A stretch of DNA of 64,000 bases from Ottelia alismoides (GCA_037367405.1 JAZKJV010003364.1:310001-374000), one strand, 5' to 3'; shown: positions 49,324 to 61,481, numbered from the stretch's first letter. The notes: generated by a model from the letters alone, not told the origin. Made by a program: numbers and translations.

Positions 49324-49583
49324 AATATTCAAGGTATTTTTACTCGGCAGATCCTATAAACTTTTTAAATTACCTGCACAACCTTTTGCATAACGTAATT
49401 ACCCCATCGACCCTAAAAATTACCCCAAGAACCCCCACTGACTTCAAACAGATTACCCAGAGGGTTCATGGGGTAAGAGTTGGCAAGTTTATGGGGTCGA
49501 GGGGGGAATTAGGTTGTTTCAAAGGTCGTGGAGGTAATTGGCAAAGTTTACAGGATCTGTCGGGTAAAAATCCCAATATTCAA
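49324..49583. mobile_element. 242-bp Mutator-type MITE (49333-49574) with 9-bp target duplication
   Basis: AATATTCAA flanks it exactly on both sides (49324-49332, 49575-49583). The ends GGTATTTTTACTCGGCAGATCCT and, reverse-complemented, GGGATTTTTACCCGACAG... form inverted repeats of about 45 bp. The inverted LTR copy has the uninterrupted site once (TTGAATATT, 52006-52014). A 9-bp duplication is characteristic of Mutator-like elements. There is no transposase. Confidence 0.9.
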
Positions 49584-50328
49584 TATATTCATCCTTTATA
49601 TTTTTACATTTCTTATATTTTTATATATATGTAAATATGATACAAAGCATGTTTTCGTAATAAAAATAGAATAAAGCATTAAAATGCATTAAAATAAATA
49701 ATGAATCCTAATATATAGGTAAACTATACCCATAATATATACATCCCTATTTATTTAAGCATATAAATTAAATCAGAAAAATACAGTAAAAATATGTAAT
49801 TCAATAAGTTGTAAATATGTAAAATATGAAGATACTATAATCAAATATAAATTACAAAATAAAAATAAACGACCCAAAATATAGGTAAATATACATATAT
49901 GTACACATGTAAATATTAACATCTAAGAAATTAATTTGAAAAAATAAATAAATAACATGATAAAATACTGCAGAAAATAACAAACATTTTCATGTTTCAA
50001 CCTAAAATAAATAAAGTCATTTGTTATTTTATCTCGAATAATTAAGGGATTTAGCTCTGATTTTCTTGATTGGTCCATGTGAACCAACCAGGGGGCTCGC
50101 TTTCTTGACCTTTCGTCAACTCCTCTTCCCAGGCCACCTACCCCCATCAGAGATGGTGACCCGCCATCTTCTCTCCCATTTTTCTAGGTGATCCATTACT
50201 CATCTCGATCTGATTTTTCATGCAAATACATCTCTGATCGGCCCTAATACACGCCTAATTCGTGGATCTGTTGTATATAGCCCCAATCGCTCCTAAACCC
50301 TAGGTCAATATGGGTCCTCTACCATGTT

Positions 50329-50336
50329 TATAAATA
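50329..50336 (+). promoter_or_regulatory. Putative LTR TATA box (TATAAATA)
   Basis: TATAAATA followed about 30 bp later by a CT-rich stretch, at the position equivalent to the TATA box of LTR A. Confidence 0.45.
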
Positions 50337-51505
50337 AAGATCCTCCACCCCCTTTCTCGTTTTGATCTCTCTCTCTATGTAACCTCTGTAACCCCTATCT
50401 TCGAGTCGCTTGAGCTTGCAGGTGACAGCAGTAAGCTCGTTGGAGTGTTGGCATGGACAAGGAGTGGCTGGAGGTGGTGATCCAACTCGTTAGAGTAGAC
50501 GTCGGCGACACTTCTTCAGCTCCCTAGAATAACCAGATACAATTTGGTAATTTAGGTTCTTTTCATTGAATTTTTGTCCAGTAACAGTGTAATTGCTAGT
50601 TAGGTCAACCAATCAGTATGATAGTGTAATTTAGTGATTTTTGATTGCTAGAGCATTGTGCTCCAACTCTAATTCACATGTGTTCCCGACCTTTTCTACC
50701 TCCATTTCCACCTCCCTCTCATTCCCATTCGCATTCTTTGCAAAAGCCTTCATTTTCCACCTCAGATTATGTACGAATCCGAGTCCCCAAGCTCCATCTT
50801 TGCCACCATCACCGGAGCTTTGTCTCACATCCATTCCTCTTGCATAGCATCTCCAGTAGAGGATCGGATACAACCCCCTCAGACCCCTCTTCCTTTTGGT
50901 GCAGGTACAGGAGCATAGAAGCACCTAGAGTTTAATTCAGCGGCTCACATAGCAGCTCCAGGTAGCTTGAAGCTCCAGGCCCCCTACGATGGAGCCCAGA
51001 CTACATTGAACCTGACTTTAGATGTGTGAGGCTTCCAGGAAGCCAAAGCGACCATCGGCAAAGCATCTGGCGGTCGGAGATGCGCAAAATCGAAGATTGA
51101 AGCTCATCCAGGAGTTATTCTTGGGGTGTTCTTCCAGGCACTGTAAGGACCATTGGATCAATAAAAGTAGCCTAGATCTAATATGGGCCATCCCCTTGAG
51201 AGGTGAATCGAAGTCCCCATCCGTCATTTGATCGAGACACATGGGTGCAACTGATCCCTCAGATCGCACCTTTAAGGGGTAAATTAATAATAAACCCTTA
51301 CTTATTATGTAGTTTATATTTGGTACTGTAAATATTAAGTTATGTTTTAAATTTTGTGTAATAATTGCAATCGAGCCCTGCATTAATCGCATATTGCATC
51401 GCGGTCCATTCCAGTTCATCTTACGTGGGTTGTGGGTAAATTTCAGTCGTACCCTCACGGCTTTTGTTATTTCATTTTAGTATTAAAGTTGTAATATTAG
51501 TACTG

Positions 51506-52661
51506 CCAATCAGGAAAATCAGAGAACTAAATACCTTATTAATTTGAGATAAAATAAGAAATGATTTTATTAATGTTAGTTTAAAACATGGAAATGATTA
51601 ATATTTTATGTAGTATTTTATTATGATTTTTATTTATTTTTTCAAGTTAATTTATTAGATGTTAATATTTACATGTATACATTTAGGTATATTTACCTAT
51701 ATTTTGGATATTTTATTTTATTTTGTATTTTGTATTTGACTATAGTATTTTTCATATTTTACATATTTACAACTTATTGAATTACATATTTAAATATTTT
51801 TATTGTATTTTCTGATTTAATTTATATACTTAAATAAATAGGGATATATATTATATGTATAGTTTACATATATATTAGGATACTTTATTTATTTTAATAA
51901 ATTTGAAATGTTTTTATTCTATCTCTATTATGGGAATGTGTTTTGTATCAAATTTACAAATATATAGAAAATATAAGAAATGTAAAAATATAAAGGATGA
52001 ATATCTTGAATATTATATACAGGTATATAGTACAATAGGGACCCAAAAGCCAACTTTTTTATCTCAATTCTAAATTAAATTAAACCTCCTTCATTAAATA
52101 GATAATAAAATTTTATGAATAATAAAGGTTAGTTTGGTCAATTGTGAGTTTATATGGAGGATATACAGGTCTGTGAATTTTTCTTTACAGCATTTAGTCT
52201 ATGTCTTAAGCACACTGTGCATTATTTTTTAGTGAAATTAATTTTGTATTTTTCTTTGTATTTTTATTTATAATATTCATATAGAAGGTTTTATTATTTG
52301 CAGCATAAAAAGTGGAAAATAAAATAGGTTCAAAAAGCTTTCTTATTGGTAGATAAATAATTACGGTTTTAGTGTATTTCTGTATAATTGATATGCCCTA
52401 TCTCCTCCTACTTTATTTGTCAATCAAGTCATCTGATGACTGGATCTCGGGGTCTACGGTCACTTACTATCTTTGACACTTCATTCTTTTTCCTTTCTTT
52501 CTTTTATTCTTTTATTTTGGAATTAAATACAGTATTTTATACAGTATTTATATGCCAATTATTGATTGTTATTTTCTACAAATTAATGCTATATACATGC
52601 ATTTATCTAGGTATTTAAGGCCAAAATGAAAGAATAAAAGTGATGAAATGGAGATTCATCA
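51506..52661 (-). repeat. Inverted partial LTR, head to head with 48752-51505
   Basis: Read on the minus strand from 52661 (TGATGAATCTCC) it matches 48752-50073 closely for its full 1156 bp, apart from the MITE. Homology ends at 'gattgg' on both sides (50068-50073 and 51506-51511). No polypurine tract lies outside 52661. Confidence 0.8.
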
Positions 52662-53479
52662 GCACTCCCATGTTGATCCCCTCATCGAGAACTTCACAAC
52701 GGTACCCTCAGATCACGGAATAAATGATGTGAAATGTCACCGGTGGTGAAGATTTGGCGATCTTAGGTGGCTAAGTAAGGCTAAGCAATTGAACTCGTGA
52801 GTTTATATAGGCTTGGGCTTGGTTCAGCTCCGCGCCCAAAAGTCGTAAATCATCATATTTCACAAGTAACTTTCTCATACGATATCTAATTTTAATGTTC
52901 TTAATCTCATTGGAAAGCCTCATCAAGTACTACAAGATAGAATAATTATTTTCCTGATTTGGGTACTAAATCTATTCGGAAATTAAGATTTGGTATTTTT
53001 GATAATATGGAGTTTCACATTTTCCATATATACATGTTACTATTTTTAGGCTTTTCGTTGGTAAATATTAGTTATATGTACATAATAAATGAGGTTTAAC
53101 ATCATAATCAGAGTTAAAATGAATTTATTAAATGTAGGTTGAGGTTGTAATAGATACATATATTCATATATTTGCAAGTGAAACATATTTTTGGGATTTT
53201 CATTGGTGTTCTTGTTTTTGTTTGTCGACTTGATCATGTTGACTAAATCGTTGGAGTTACGCAAGCTACTTGGACTTTTAGCCCGAGTATTTCTTATTCT
53301 TCTGGTCAGTCTGTACAAGTACATCTTCCTAGGTTTTACGGGGTATATATTTTTTAAATTTGTATTTGATTTTTGTGTTAATTATGAAATGTTAACAATG
53401 TCCATGCAAACAAAGACATGAACTTACATGCAAATATAAATATTTGTGTTTTTACTCAGTTTGGATCTCAATTTGTGGC
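52662..53479. other. Unassigned repeat-like DNA
   Basis: I recognise no coding motif. It may be more LTR: a TATA-like 'gtttatatagg' at 52801 and a 'cattggaaagcctcatcaagtactacaa' type stretch near 52910 resemble promoter-proximal LTR sequence. The 76-92-codon ORFs are AT-rich noise. Confidence 0.3.
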
Positions 53480-56317
53480 ATTTAAGTAGTTGAATTCTAG
53501 ATTCATCAAATATTAACCAATATCAATTGGCTAAGTTAAAATCGTATAATTGTAATATGAGCCCATAACGAATCAATCAGAATCAAGCAAAAATATCTAT
53601 ACGAAGAGGGTGTGATTTATTCATACCTAGATAAGTCCAGTGTCGAACATAAGGGTATACGCAAACTAGGTTTTACTAAATAAGGTCTATTTAATCTAAA
53701 TTAAGTGATTCTAGCATACCTAGGTTAATTTGGACAATAAAGACGCATGAATGCCTTTTTTAGCTTTTTATATTCAAGTTAAGTTTTTGATGCTACAAAA
53801 TAGTCCCAATGCCATACTAACAAAGGCAAACAATAACAAGGATTGCTCCTGAGTTCTATGTTAAATTATCTTAAATTGGTGTGCATGATTAAATATATCA
53901 ATGATGTACAAAAATAGATGCTAAATGAATTGATTAATCATGTGGTTATTAAAGCATCAAAGTCCCCAAATCAATGAACATATACTTCCTATTCAATTAG
54001 AATTAAAATATCTTCAAATAAATTCAAAAATCAATTAAATAAGAGATGAATACATGTAGAATTAATTTGCCAAATTTTATATGAAACTAAGAGCTAGAAC
54101 GATTTTTATGAAAAATTTAATACATGTAAACAAGCATACACATTGTTCTCTAAATTAATATCCAATTATACTTCAAAACAGAACAATCATGACATAGATT
54201 TAAAGAGCTTGAAGATACGATTCCAAAGAGACCAAATTCACTAATTCACTAATTGTGGAGTTCATATGCAAAAGATAATACACATTCAATACAAGGGCAT
54301 AAATTCAAAGAAAACATAATTAAAAATACATAAAACATCAAGATCCAAAATGGGTTCATTTGCAAATAAAAATAGTTGCATGGGCTTATCTGTAAAATTC
54401 TAAGCACGCAGGCACTTCTCTACAAGTCTAAAAAGTCGGCAAGATCGGAGCGTAAAATTCCCAAGCGGCTCGTGGTGCGGAGACTCGGGCCATGTATATG
54501 GTCGAGGTGCTTCATGATTTGGCTAGGTTCCTCCGAAGCTACTGAGGTGGTGGTTGAGGCTTGAGTCTAATCAGAGCCGTCAGATCAACAAGATCCAAGG
54601 GCTTTGCTCCAAGCCGAAGTAGATGGTTGCGATTCTCTAGTGGATCAGATCAGACTGAGCCTATAGCTCCTTCATCTTTTGCGAGCACTAGCATTGTGGT
54701 TGTGCTCAGACAGACACATGGGATCTCCTCAAGCTCGAGGATGCTCGAGCGAAGGTCGGGGTGGTGAGAAAAAGCTGTTGTGGTGTAGGATGAGTCGTAG
54801 CAGTGCATGCTCATCAGAGGAGGAGCTGGAGATCGGAGCTTCCTTACTTTGTCCGATTAATGAATCAGATCGGTCATACATGGGTTAGACAGCGAGACGG
54901 GATGAGAGGGCAGTGAAATGTGGCGTTTGGTTAGGGTAACAGTATGAGAACCCAATGGGTCATCCTCATGTGCAAGGAGGAGGTGAAATGAGGTGATCGG
55001 AGGTGTGCAAAAGGGAAAATGGAGCGTTGAAGGCTTAGTGAAGATCTAGGATATGCGACAGAGGTGATGAACTTCTCAAAACAACGTGAGGCAATATGTG
55101 AGTGTGAAATAAAATCGAAGAAAACAAGAAGGGACAAAGTACTATGGTTCACCTGGGAATCAAAGAAGTTTGGAAGGTGATCTGAGTCTTAGGTTGGAGC
55201 TCTAGAGGCTCCTAGGTCTTCTCTTAATGTAATCAGTAAGGATGCAAAGCTCGAGTAACTTTGTAGATCGTGTTGTGTCATGGCTAAATCGGACATTAAT
55301 CTCCCCAAAGATTTCCTCGGTCTTAGTTATATCTCTCTCACTCTCGCTATCACAAGTAGAAAGGAGAAGCTCGAAGGATTCCTCATACAAGGGCGGATAG
55401 GGAGAAATGTGGGTCTCCTCAGTGGTTTTATGAAGGAGCGGATGATTGAACATGGTGGTTTCAATCGGGTATAAGTGATGCATGTGAGGAGGAAATCAAT
55501 GAGTTAGTCACTGCATGAGAGAGGGGCGAACGAGTGTCATAACGGCACGGAAACGTGGTGGTAAGACACGTGGAGAAGCAAGGGTAATTCGGTAAAGTCA
55601 CACCATGGAAGCGTCGCGACACTTGGGAGTAATTGGCTGGAGGTTGATGAAGAGCAATGGTCGTTGGATCGAGATATCCAATGGCCCGGATTTGTGCGCG
55701 AGAGGCTAGACTAGAGCTGCTTGATCATCTGATCCAGCGGTCCAGGAGGAGATGATGGGCAAGAAGAGGCGGCAGCTGATGAAGGGCCAGGCTACGTTGC
55801 TCAATAAGGAAGAGCCATGTAGTCAGAAAAAAAAGATGAATGGAATGGAAAGAATGTAAAATGAAAATAAATAATAAATTAAGTCAAATTGAAAAGTGTT
55901 CTACATGAAACTTGTGTATTTTTTAAAGATCTACAACTTTCATAGAACTCAAAACCAAAATACATTATATATACATACTATTTTTTGCGAGCATTCCTAT
56001 GTATATAAAAATACTTCTTTTAATTGTTTTGTTATTTTTATTGTATTTTTGAACTTCAAATAGTATGTAATATATTATGTACAATATTACTCTAATTGTT
56101 ATGGGATTTTGAATATAAAGAAAAGACATGAAATAAAGAGAACAATACTCACATGTCTACAATAATTCTAGCCTTTAGTTATTTACAATAATTAGCCTTA
56201 ATTATTTATAAGATGTCAAAAGTTAATTATGTTTTATTATTGATTAATTTAAATGAATAGGTTGGGATAGAAGGTTAATTAATGAGAATAAAGTGGATGA
56301 ATTTGAGATTTCAATCA
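53480..56317 (-). repeat. 3' LTR of element E
   Basis: Its outer end at 56317 (minus-strand TGATTGAAATC) follows a purine tract (minus-strand TATAAGGGGT). The stretch near 53620 ('agataagtccagtgtcgaac') matches the inner end of C's LTRs ('gggcaagtctcagggtcgaac'). The left limit is approximate. A GC-richer middle lies at 54400-55830. No gene found. Confidence 0.55.
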
Positions 56318-57780
56318 ACCCCTTATACTTTAGCTTTGCTCAACCTCGAGCACACAATTATTCCAAGAATGAGGGAAACACTTTGAAATGTAATTGAGCT
56401 CTAGACCAATTCATGTCAAAAACCAAGAGCATAGCGTGGATTGAATCTTTGGATTAAATATGTGTAGCAACCCGATCATGATCCAAGTTTCTAACAACAT
56501 ACTTCAACTTCGATAACTTTATATTCTTGGTTCATCTCATGATCCAATTTTGAACAATCAATCTATAGCACGTCTCTTATATCATTACAATTCTTTTGAA
56601 CTATAAGTGCATTATGTGTTGGTTCTTCATACTTAAGAGAATGGTTCGACGGATAATTCAACAAAGCATCTCGAGATTTCATTTATTTGGCTACTCTTTC
56701 CTTAGTGAGTGGGGTATTCTCGTCTAAGTTCAGGTCAGTTGGTTAAAAAGAAAAATAGGAAGAAGTAGCTCAATGGAATTCCCTAGTGTAGTCACATCTC
56801 CTAGGTGAACTTCGTAATATATCCATCTCACAACATGTCGGTTCTTTATTTTCCCCTTTTTTCTTTTTTCTTTTTTTGCATGACTTTCGTGGGTATAGAA
56901 TCTTTTTCCTGTTCTTTTTGTACTTTAGAATTTTTATTAAGCATGAGAATTATGCTCTATTTTATAGAGGAGAAGAATATTACCAACAGAGCATTCCTCA
57001 TTTGAAACATTATTTCAACATCCAATCTACGATCTTTAGATGTCCATACAACTATACAAGGTTGGGTCATACTGGTGATACAGTCTCCAAGGCTTGGCCA
57101 TCTTCCACCCTTGACGAAGCAGGTTGATTTTAAGATTTTATTAGCATTTTTATTTAAAAAAAATGATTTTTAGGAATTTTAGAGGATATTTTGGCTTTTA
57201 TGACTTTTGCATTTTTTAGATTTTACGACTTTTTAATACTTCTAAATTTGTCAATATATAATCATTTTTAGGGAAGTATTTTAGTTAGTATTTATGTGCA
57301 GGTTTTATATGGCTTTTATAGAGTGTTTTAATCCTTACCACTTTTAGCAAAGTATTTATGCACTTATTGATAATATACACAATTACTTAAAGAATTTTAC
57401 AACTTTCATTGTTATTACCCATTACCCATAATTTCAAATATTATACTATATACATGTGAAAGTTCGAATCCCTCCAAACCCCTTCTACCAATTAAAAAAG
57501 AACATAAGAAGTATATACGGCACTCACCTATGTCCTCATAGTACATAAGAAGGAACGCATAGCTAATGCTGAATGTGGAGAGATGAAAAGAATAACGAGT
57601 TCAAAATACAAGTTGGCCACCCCTTATACTTAGGATTCGTCAACTTAAGGATATTAAACTAGCACAAGGTGGTCAAGAAAAATATGAAAGAATAGAGAAA
57701 TCGTAATAATCACAAGGTTCATCGAATACCCCTCTACTTAGGATTTAGTATCCTAAGTATGAGGATGAATCAAGGTTGGG
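56318..57780 (-). other. 3' noncoding region of element E
   Basis: It carries the purine tracts and hairpins typical of this family in reverse orientation, including 57736-57758. There is no credible ORF. Confidence 0.55.
57736..57758 (-). repeat. Hairpin (ACTTAGGAT / ATCCTAAGT)
   Basis: Perfect 9-bp arms at 57736-57744 and 57750-57758 around a 5-base loop; element E's member of the series. Confidence 0.7.
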
Positions 57781-58974
57781 GGACGATGATGGTGTACTAG
57801 GAATGTACATGATAAATAGAAGATTAGACAAATAAATACAAGAATCAAGAAGATCAGGTTATCTTCTTGAGGGAACGAGGAACGATCGAATGTACATGGT
57901 ATATGTCACCTCAGGATCACACTTGGTGACACCTATGTTTGAGTCAGAGATATGCCGATCAACGTCAACACACAATTGCTTCCTCGAGCGGATCACAAGG
58001 AAAAACCAGAACTGCCCCTGAAGGAACATCTTTCTCTATGAATTGAATTCATTACGTTCATGTTTCTGTCATGTGTGAGGTCAGACCTCCCGTCAGTATC
58101 TTGATCTTATCAGGTAAACAATTTAACTTAAAGATCAACATTTTTACTTTTGATCGGGAGAAGAGCAACATCATTCCAGGACTGGAGAAGAGGGTAAAGA
58201 AGGCAAAGGGCAGTTGGGTTGACGAGTTTCCTGGGGTACTATGGGCTGACAGAAGGACCTCTAGCTCTCAGGGAGATAGCCGATTCAAGTCCCTTAAAAT
58301 TGTCATAACAGCCACCCTCCTATATAATTATTTTGAACTGCCTTTCCCTCACCTCCTTTTTTGGATGAAAGTAATAGCTGAAAGATAATAGCCTCGTATA
58401 ATCAGCCAAGAACAATGACTACTCTCTTTGTGACGGAAAAGTGAGAGTCTGCCCCACCTCTATTTGAATAAGAAGAGGAACCAGTCGAGGAATCCGAGGA
58501 TACGCTCAGTCTTTCTTCTAGGATAGGTGATTGGTTCATCATAGAATTTAAGGGTCTTAGAGTCCTTAAGTCCAAGGTTGAAGTTCGGGTAGGATCCTCG
58601 ATCGGTTATGTAGGACCTGAATCAAGTAGAATAAGCTTTTGCTAACACATCTTGAGGGATTTAGGAGAATCCATCAAGGAATCAGCATCTGCATCCTCTA
58701 GAAATAGTGAATGATGGGGTCGTAATTATACTTTACAAGATAGTATAAATCATCAATGTTCTTGGGATGAGGTCTCCTTAGAGATTTCTTCTGTCGATTA
58801 GGTGGCTTTGTGAGTGAAGAACTGGAACCAGCTTTCGTGGGTGAGTCGCGCATGGAAGCGCTCGCTAAAGTGGCAGAACAAGCAGAACTATATGTCAAAA
58901 CCACCGATTGCGGGTGACATAAGAAAATTACATCAAGGACATAATGTACCTAATATATTCAATGAGTGTATTTT
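57781..58974. other. Unassigned stretch in element E with RT to integrase missing
   Basis: Where RT, RNase H and integrase of the minus-strand element E should lie there is no matching motif, so they are deleted or replaced. Minus-strand frames at 58440-58904 (Ser-rich, then FYDEPITYPRRKTE) are not recognised. An integrase-like scrap on the plus strand is listed separately. Confidence 0.35.
58170..58262 (+). pseudogene. Fragment of a Ty3/gypsy integrase from another lineage
   Basis: The plus strand reads IIPGLEKRVKKAKGSWVDEF and PGVLWADRRTSSSQG, which resembles the block just after the catalytic Glu in integrases of the other Tat branch (LKKRL-x-KAKG-x-W-x-ELP-x-VLWA). It is opposite in orientation to element E and only about 30 codons long. 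No boundary was found. Confidence 0.45.
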
Positions 58975-59382
58975 TTATCTCCCTTGATGGTGGAATGGGT
59001 TCGTGGCTTGGGAGTTCTTCAACACCAAAGATCGGCTCAACGGTTGTGCAATCAGGTCATAAGAAGACAAGGCTTGCTCTAACGTGTCCCTAACCAGAAA
59101 GGCGTGAACAAAGAAATCAGAAAGGTAAGACTCATCTACCTCAAAAAAGTTAGGACTGTCAGTCTCATAGGTCTCCATGGGTTCACACTCAATCGACTCA
59201 CGAATCCAGATTGCCCTAGTCTCACAATCAATATGTGCCTTAACCGAGATTAAGAAAGGCTTTCCCAAAATAATGAGAGACATGAATAACTCTCCACGAA
59301 ACTCGATAGGTAGGACAACAAAGTCCACTCTGTACTGTAGACTATGAAAAATTATGATGATGCACCTCAACCTACCTCTCAT
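58975..59382 (-). pseudogene. Protease C-terminal fragment of element E
   Basis: The stretch DFVVLPIEFRGELFMSLIIL with GKPFLISVKAHIDCET matches the second half of plant Ty3/gypsy retropepsins (VLDM...ILGRPFLATA...ID). It is followed by an acidic linker (SPNFFEVDESYLSDFF). The active-site half is missing and nothing retroviral follows to the right, so element E is truncated at about 59385. Confidence 0.65.
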
Positions 59383-60615
59383 ACGTTTTCAGAAACACAA
59401 TCTATTAGCATATTTATCTATAGTTATATTCGAAATCAATACAATGAATATGGATATTCTGGTCCAATTTCTACCTACTTAACATAGTCTGATTAGATGT
59501 CTTTCTTATATTGAATAAATCCAAGGTTGTGTCTTTTTAAAAAAAAAAAGCTTACAAATTTGAAAACATATAGGGCAACCGTTGTCGTGAAAAAGATATT
59601 TTATAAATATCAAATCCTCTACGTTTACATTTCATATCATTTACATGAGAATTGATAAGATGTTTAGAGGATACGAAATGGAGAAAGCACAAATCACGCA
59701 ATGGATACTAAAAACTAAAACAATTTTAAGAATGGTTATTTAACGAAAGGCCCCTATAAACGCATGCCATGGCCTACCAACACTGATATTACGCAACTGA
59801 GGTTAGAAGTTTTAACAATACGGCAGCTTTGAGTTAATCTTAATCAATCCCATTTAATGATCTCATTTTCACCAGAATAAAGTAAAAAAATGCACGTCTG
59901 AAATTCAAATCAGGGATCACCAGATAGCAAGTTCTTAAAATAGACAGAATAGTAAGCACATGCAGACTGTAAATTCCTAATGGCATACCATAGAAAGCTG
60001 AAAGCATTTAAAGACAATTCTCAGATAAAACTAAAATCTTTACCAACCTAAAGCTAAAATCAACTATTTTTTCTTGTGTCACGTTATTGAGGTAGAAATT
60101 TTGTTTTTGTAAAGCAGGGTACAAACTTCAATGAATACGATTAAATAGAACCATAAGTTTATGCTATACTTTTGAGGTGAACCAAAGTTAAATTTCTAGG
60201 TATTTTTAATAAACTCCAAACATATTACCCACACCGCTACCTACACACGTGTGAACGTACACTCCTTCAAACTTAAATATTCTTCCCTTGATCGAACTAA
60301 TTCAATTTTGAAAATCCAGGTGTCTCGTATTTCTCGACTCAAACATAAGTTACATCATCTGCATGAGCCACGAAATGTTAGTAATCATGCTTGAATACTC
60401 ACGTATTATCATGTACATTAAGCCTTTTCTGACCTAGTTCCAATTACCCAGCAGGATTTTAAAAATTAGAACAAAGAAGGCAGATTCCGAGGAACCCTAA
60501 AGGTTTCTCCATTCCAAAAAGAAGAATCCCTTACCGCTTCCATGTTTAGTTTCTCATCGTATGTTGGTAGAAAGGGATATCCTTGATCAGACATGCTTCA
60601 ATTTAATCTAAGACG
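59383..60615. other. 3' flank / UTR side of the pBRP gene
   Basis: I see no coding sequence or repeat family. A poly-A run lies at about 59538. Just left of the pBRP stop is a short in-frame open stretch (60535-60594, minus) ending at a GTAAGG donor-like site; see the findings. Confidence 0.4.
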
Positions 60616-61395
60616 TTATGATTTTGTGGTATCATCATTTGGAGGATCAGGCTTCTGCTGTGAAGGGCGAGCAGTAGATAATCCGGAGATTGTCGACCTC
60701 GTAGAAAATGGCCAACGATAACCACTGGAAGAACGTGAAATGTGTGATGTTGCTCCTTGGAAGTTGCCACCACGCATATCAGTCTTCAGTTCAGAATTGG
60801 AAGGGTGTGGCTGCAGATCAACAGAGCTCCTCCCCTGTTCAACTTTATCACCTTCCGCCCGTTGTACATGACCACCTGATCTGACTTGGGTGTGCCAGAA
60901 ATTTGCAGAATTCAACGCCCGGCCATCAAACGGGGTCGAAGCAGAGCTTCGTGCACTGCTCTTGCTTTCATTATCTTTGCCCCTGCCAGTAGTCATATAT
61001 TGAAGTTCTGAAGCTTCAGGCATCTTCCCGTGCTTTGTGATCTCGTGCTTGTCTCTGTCCAGCTGTGTAGGCATGGGAGATGCATCAGGTAACTCAGATT
61101 TCGTTGTAGAAGAGCGGCCGGAGGGGATGGATGTCATTGGGAAGGCCTTCTCTGGTGGTACAGCCGGAGTGTAGTTAGGAGGAAGTAGATCATCCCAGTT
61201 CTCCAAAAGTTCCTTGTAAACTTTACGGAGAGTGACTTCTGTGAGACCTGTTACTTTACAAATTTCAGCCTGTGTCTTGCGCTTGTCTTCAAGTTGGCAT
61301 GCCAAGTATATTGCTGCAGCAGAGATGCTTATAGGGTTTCTACGCGTGCAGAAACATTTGTTGATGACTACTTCACCGATGTGTGCTGCGAGTTC
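60616..61395 (-). CDS. PBRP: Plant-specific TFIIB-related protein (pBRP), last coding exon
   Basis: This exon encodes 259 residues and a TAA stop (60616-60618). It opens with the second cyclin fold of a TFIIB-family protein: ELAAHIGEVVINKCFCTRRN, PISISAAAIYLACQLEDKRK, TQAEICKVTGLTEVTLRKVY and KELLENWDDLLP. A plant-specific tail of about 185 residues follows, starting NYTPAVPPEKAFP and rich in Ser, Thr, Pro and basic residues. That signature separates pBRP from ordinary TFIIB, whose C-terminus stops soon after the fold. From family knowledge, pBRP is a TFIIB relative acting with the transcription machinery. The acceptor is TTTTTCAG at 61396-61403; the phase is 0. There are no stops or frameshifts, unlike all neighbouring sequence. 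The true stop could differ if a further 3' exon exists. Confidence 0.88.
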   Translation of the reverse strand, partial: ELAAHIGEVVINKCFCTRRNPISISAAAIYLACQLEDKRKTQAEICKVTGLTEVTLRKVYKELLENWDDLLPPNYTPAVPPEKAFPMTSIPSGRSSTTKSELPDASPMPTQLDRDKHEITKHGKMPEASELQYMTTGRGKDNESKSSARSSASTPFDGRALNSANFWHTQVRSGGHVQRAEGDKVEQGRSSVDLQPHPSNSELKTDMRGGNFQGATSHISRSSSGYRWPFSTRSTISGLSTARPSQQKPDPPNDDTTKS

Positions 61396-61481
61396 CTGAA
61401 AAACTTGCCGATTGAGCTAAAGACCAATGATACCTAGGATAAAATGGAGATTATGATGGCATAAATTCAGCCAATGGGCAC
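61396..61481 (-). other. pBRP intron (86 bp)
   Basis: It runs from donor GTGCCC (61481) to acceptor TTTTTCAG (61396). Its removal joins ...LNKSAQ to ELAAHIGEV, as expected for the TFIIB fold. The donor is weak compared with GTAAGT. Confidence 0.75.

Larger units (their letters stand above)
48752..51505 (+). repeat. LTR at the 3' end of element B, truncated (2.75 kb)
   Basis: It starts TGACAATCTGC after the purine tract. U3 (to about 50070), a TATA box (50329), a GC-richer middle and part of U5 follow, but the terminal part present in A, B and F is missing. At 51505 it joins an LTR in the opposite orientation. It carries a Mutator-type MITE. The ORFs at 50640-50940 and 51018-51458 show no motifs and are not considered genes. 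Confidence 0.65.

Noticed and set aside
49386..49634. 82-codon ORF
   Set aside because: It lies within the Mutator-type MITE and its flank and has no coding features.
51018..51458. 146-codon minus-strand ORF in the LTR at 48752
   Set aside because: It crosses LTR sequence, has no recognisable domain and overlaps another open frame on the opposite strand.
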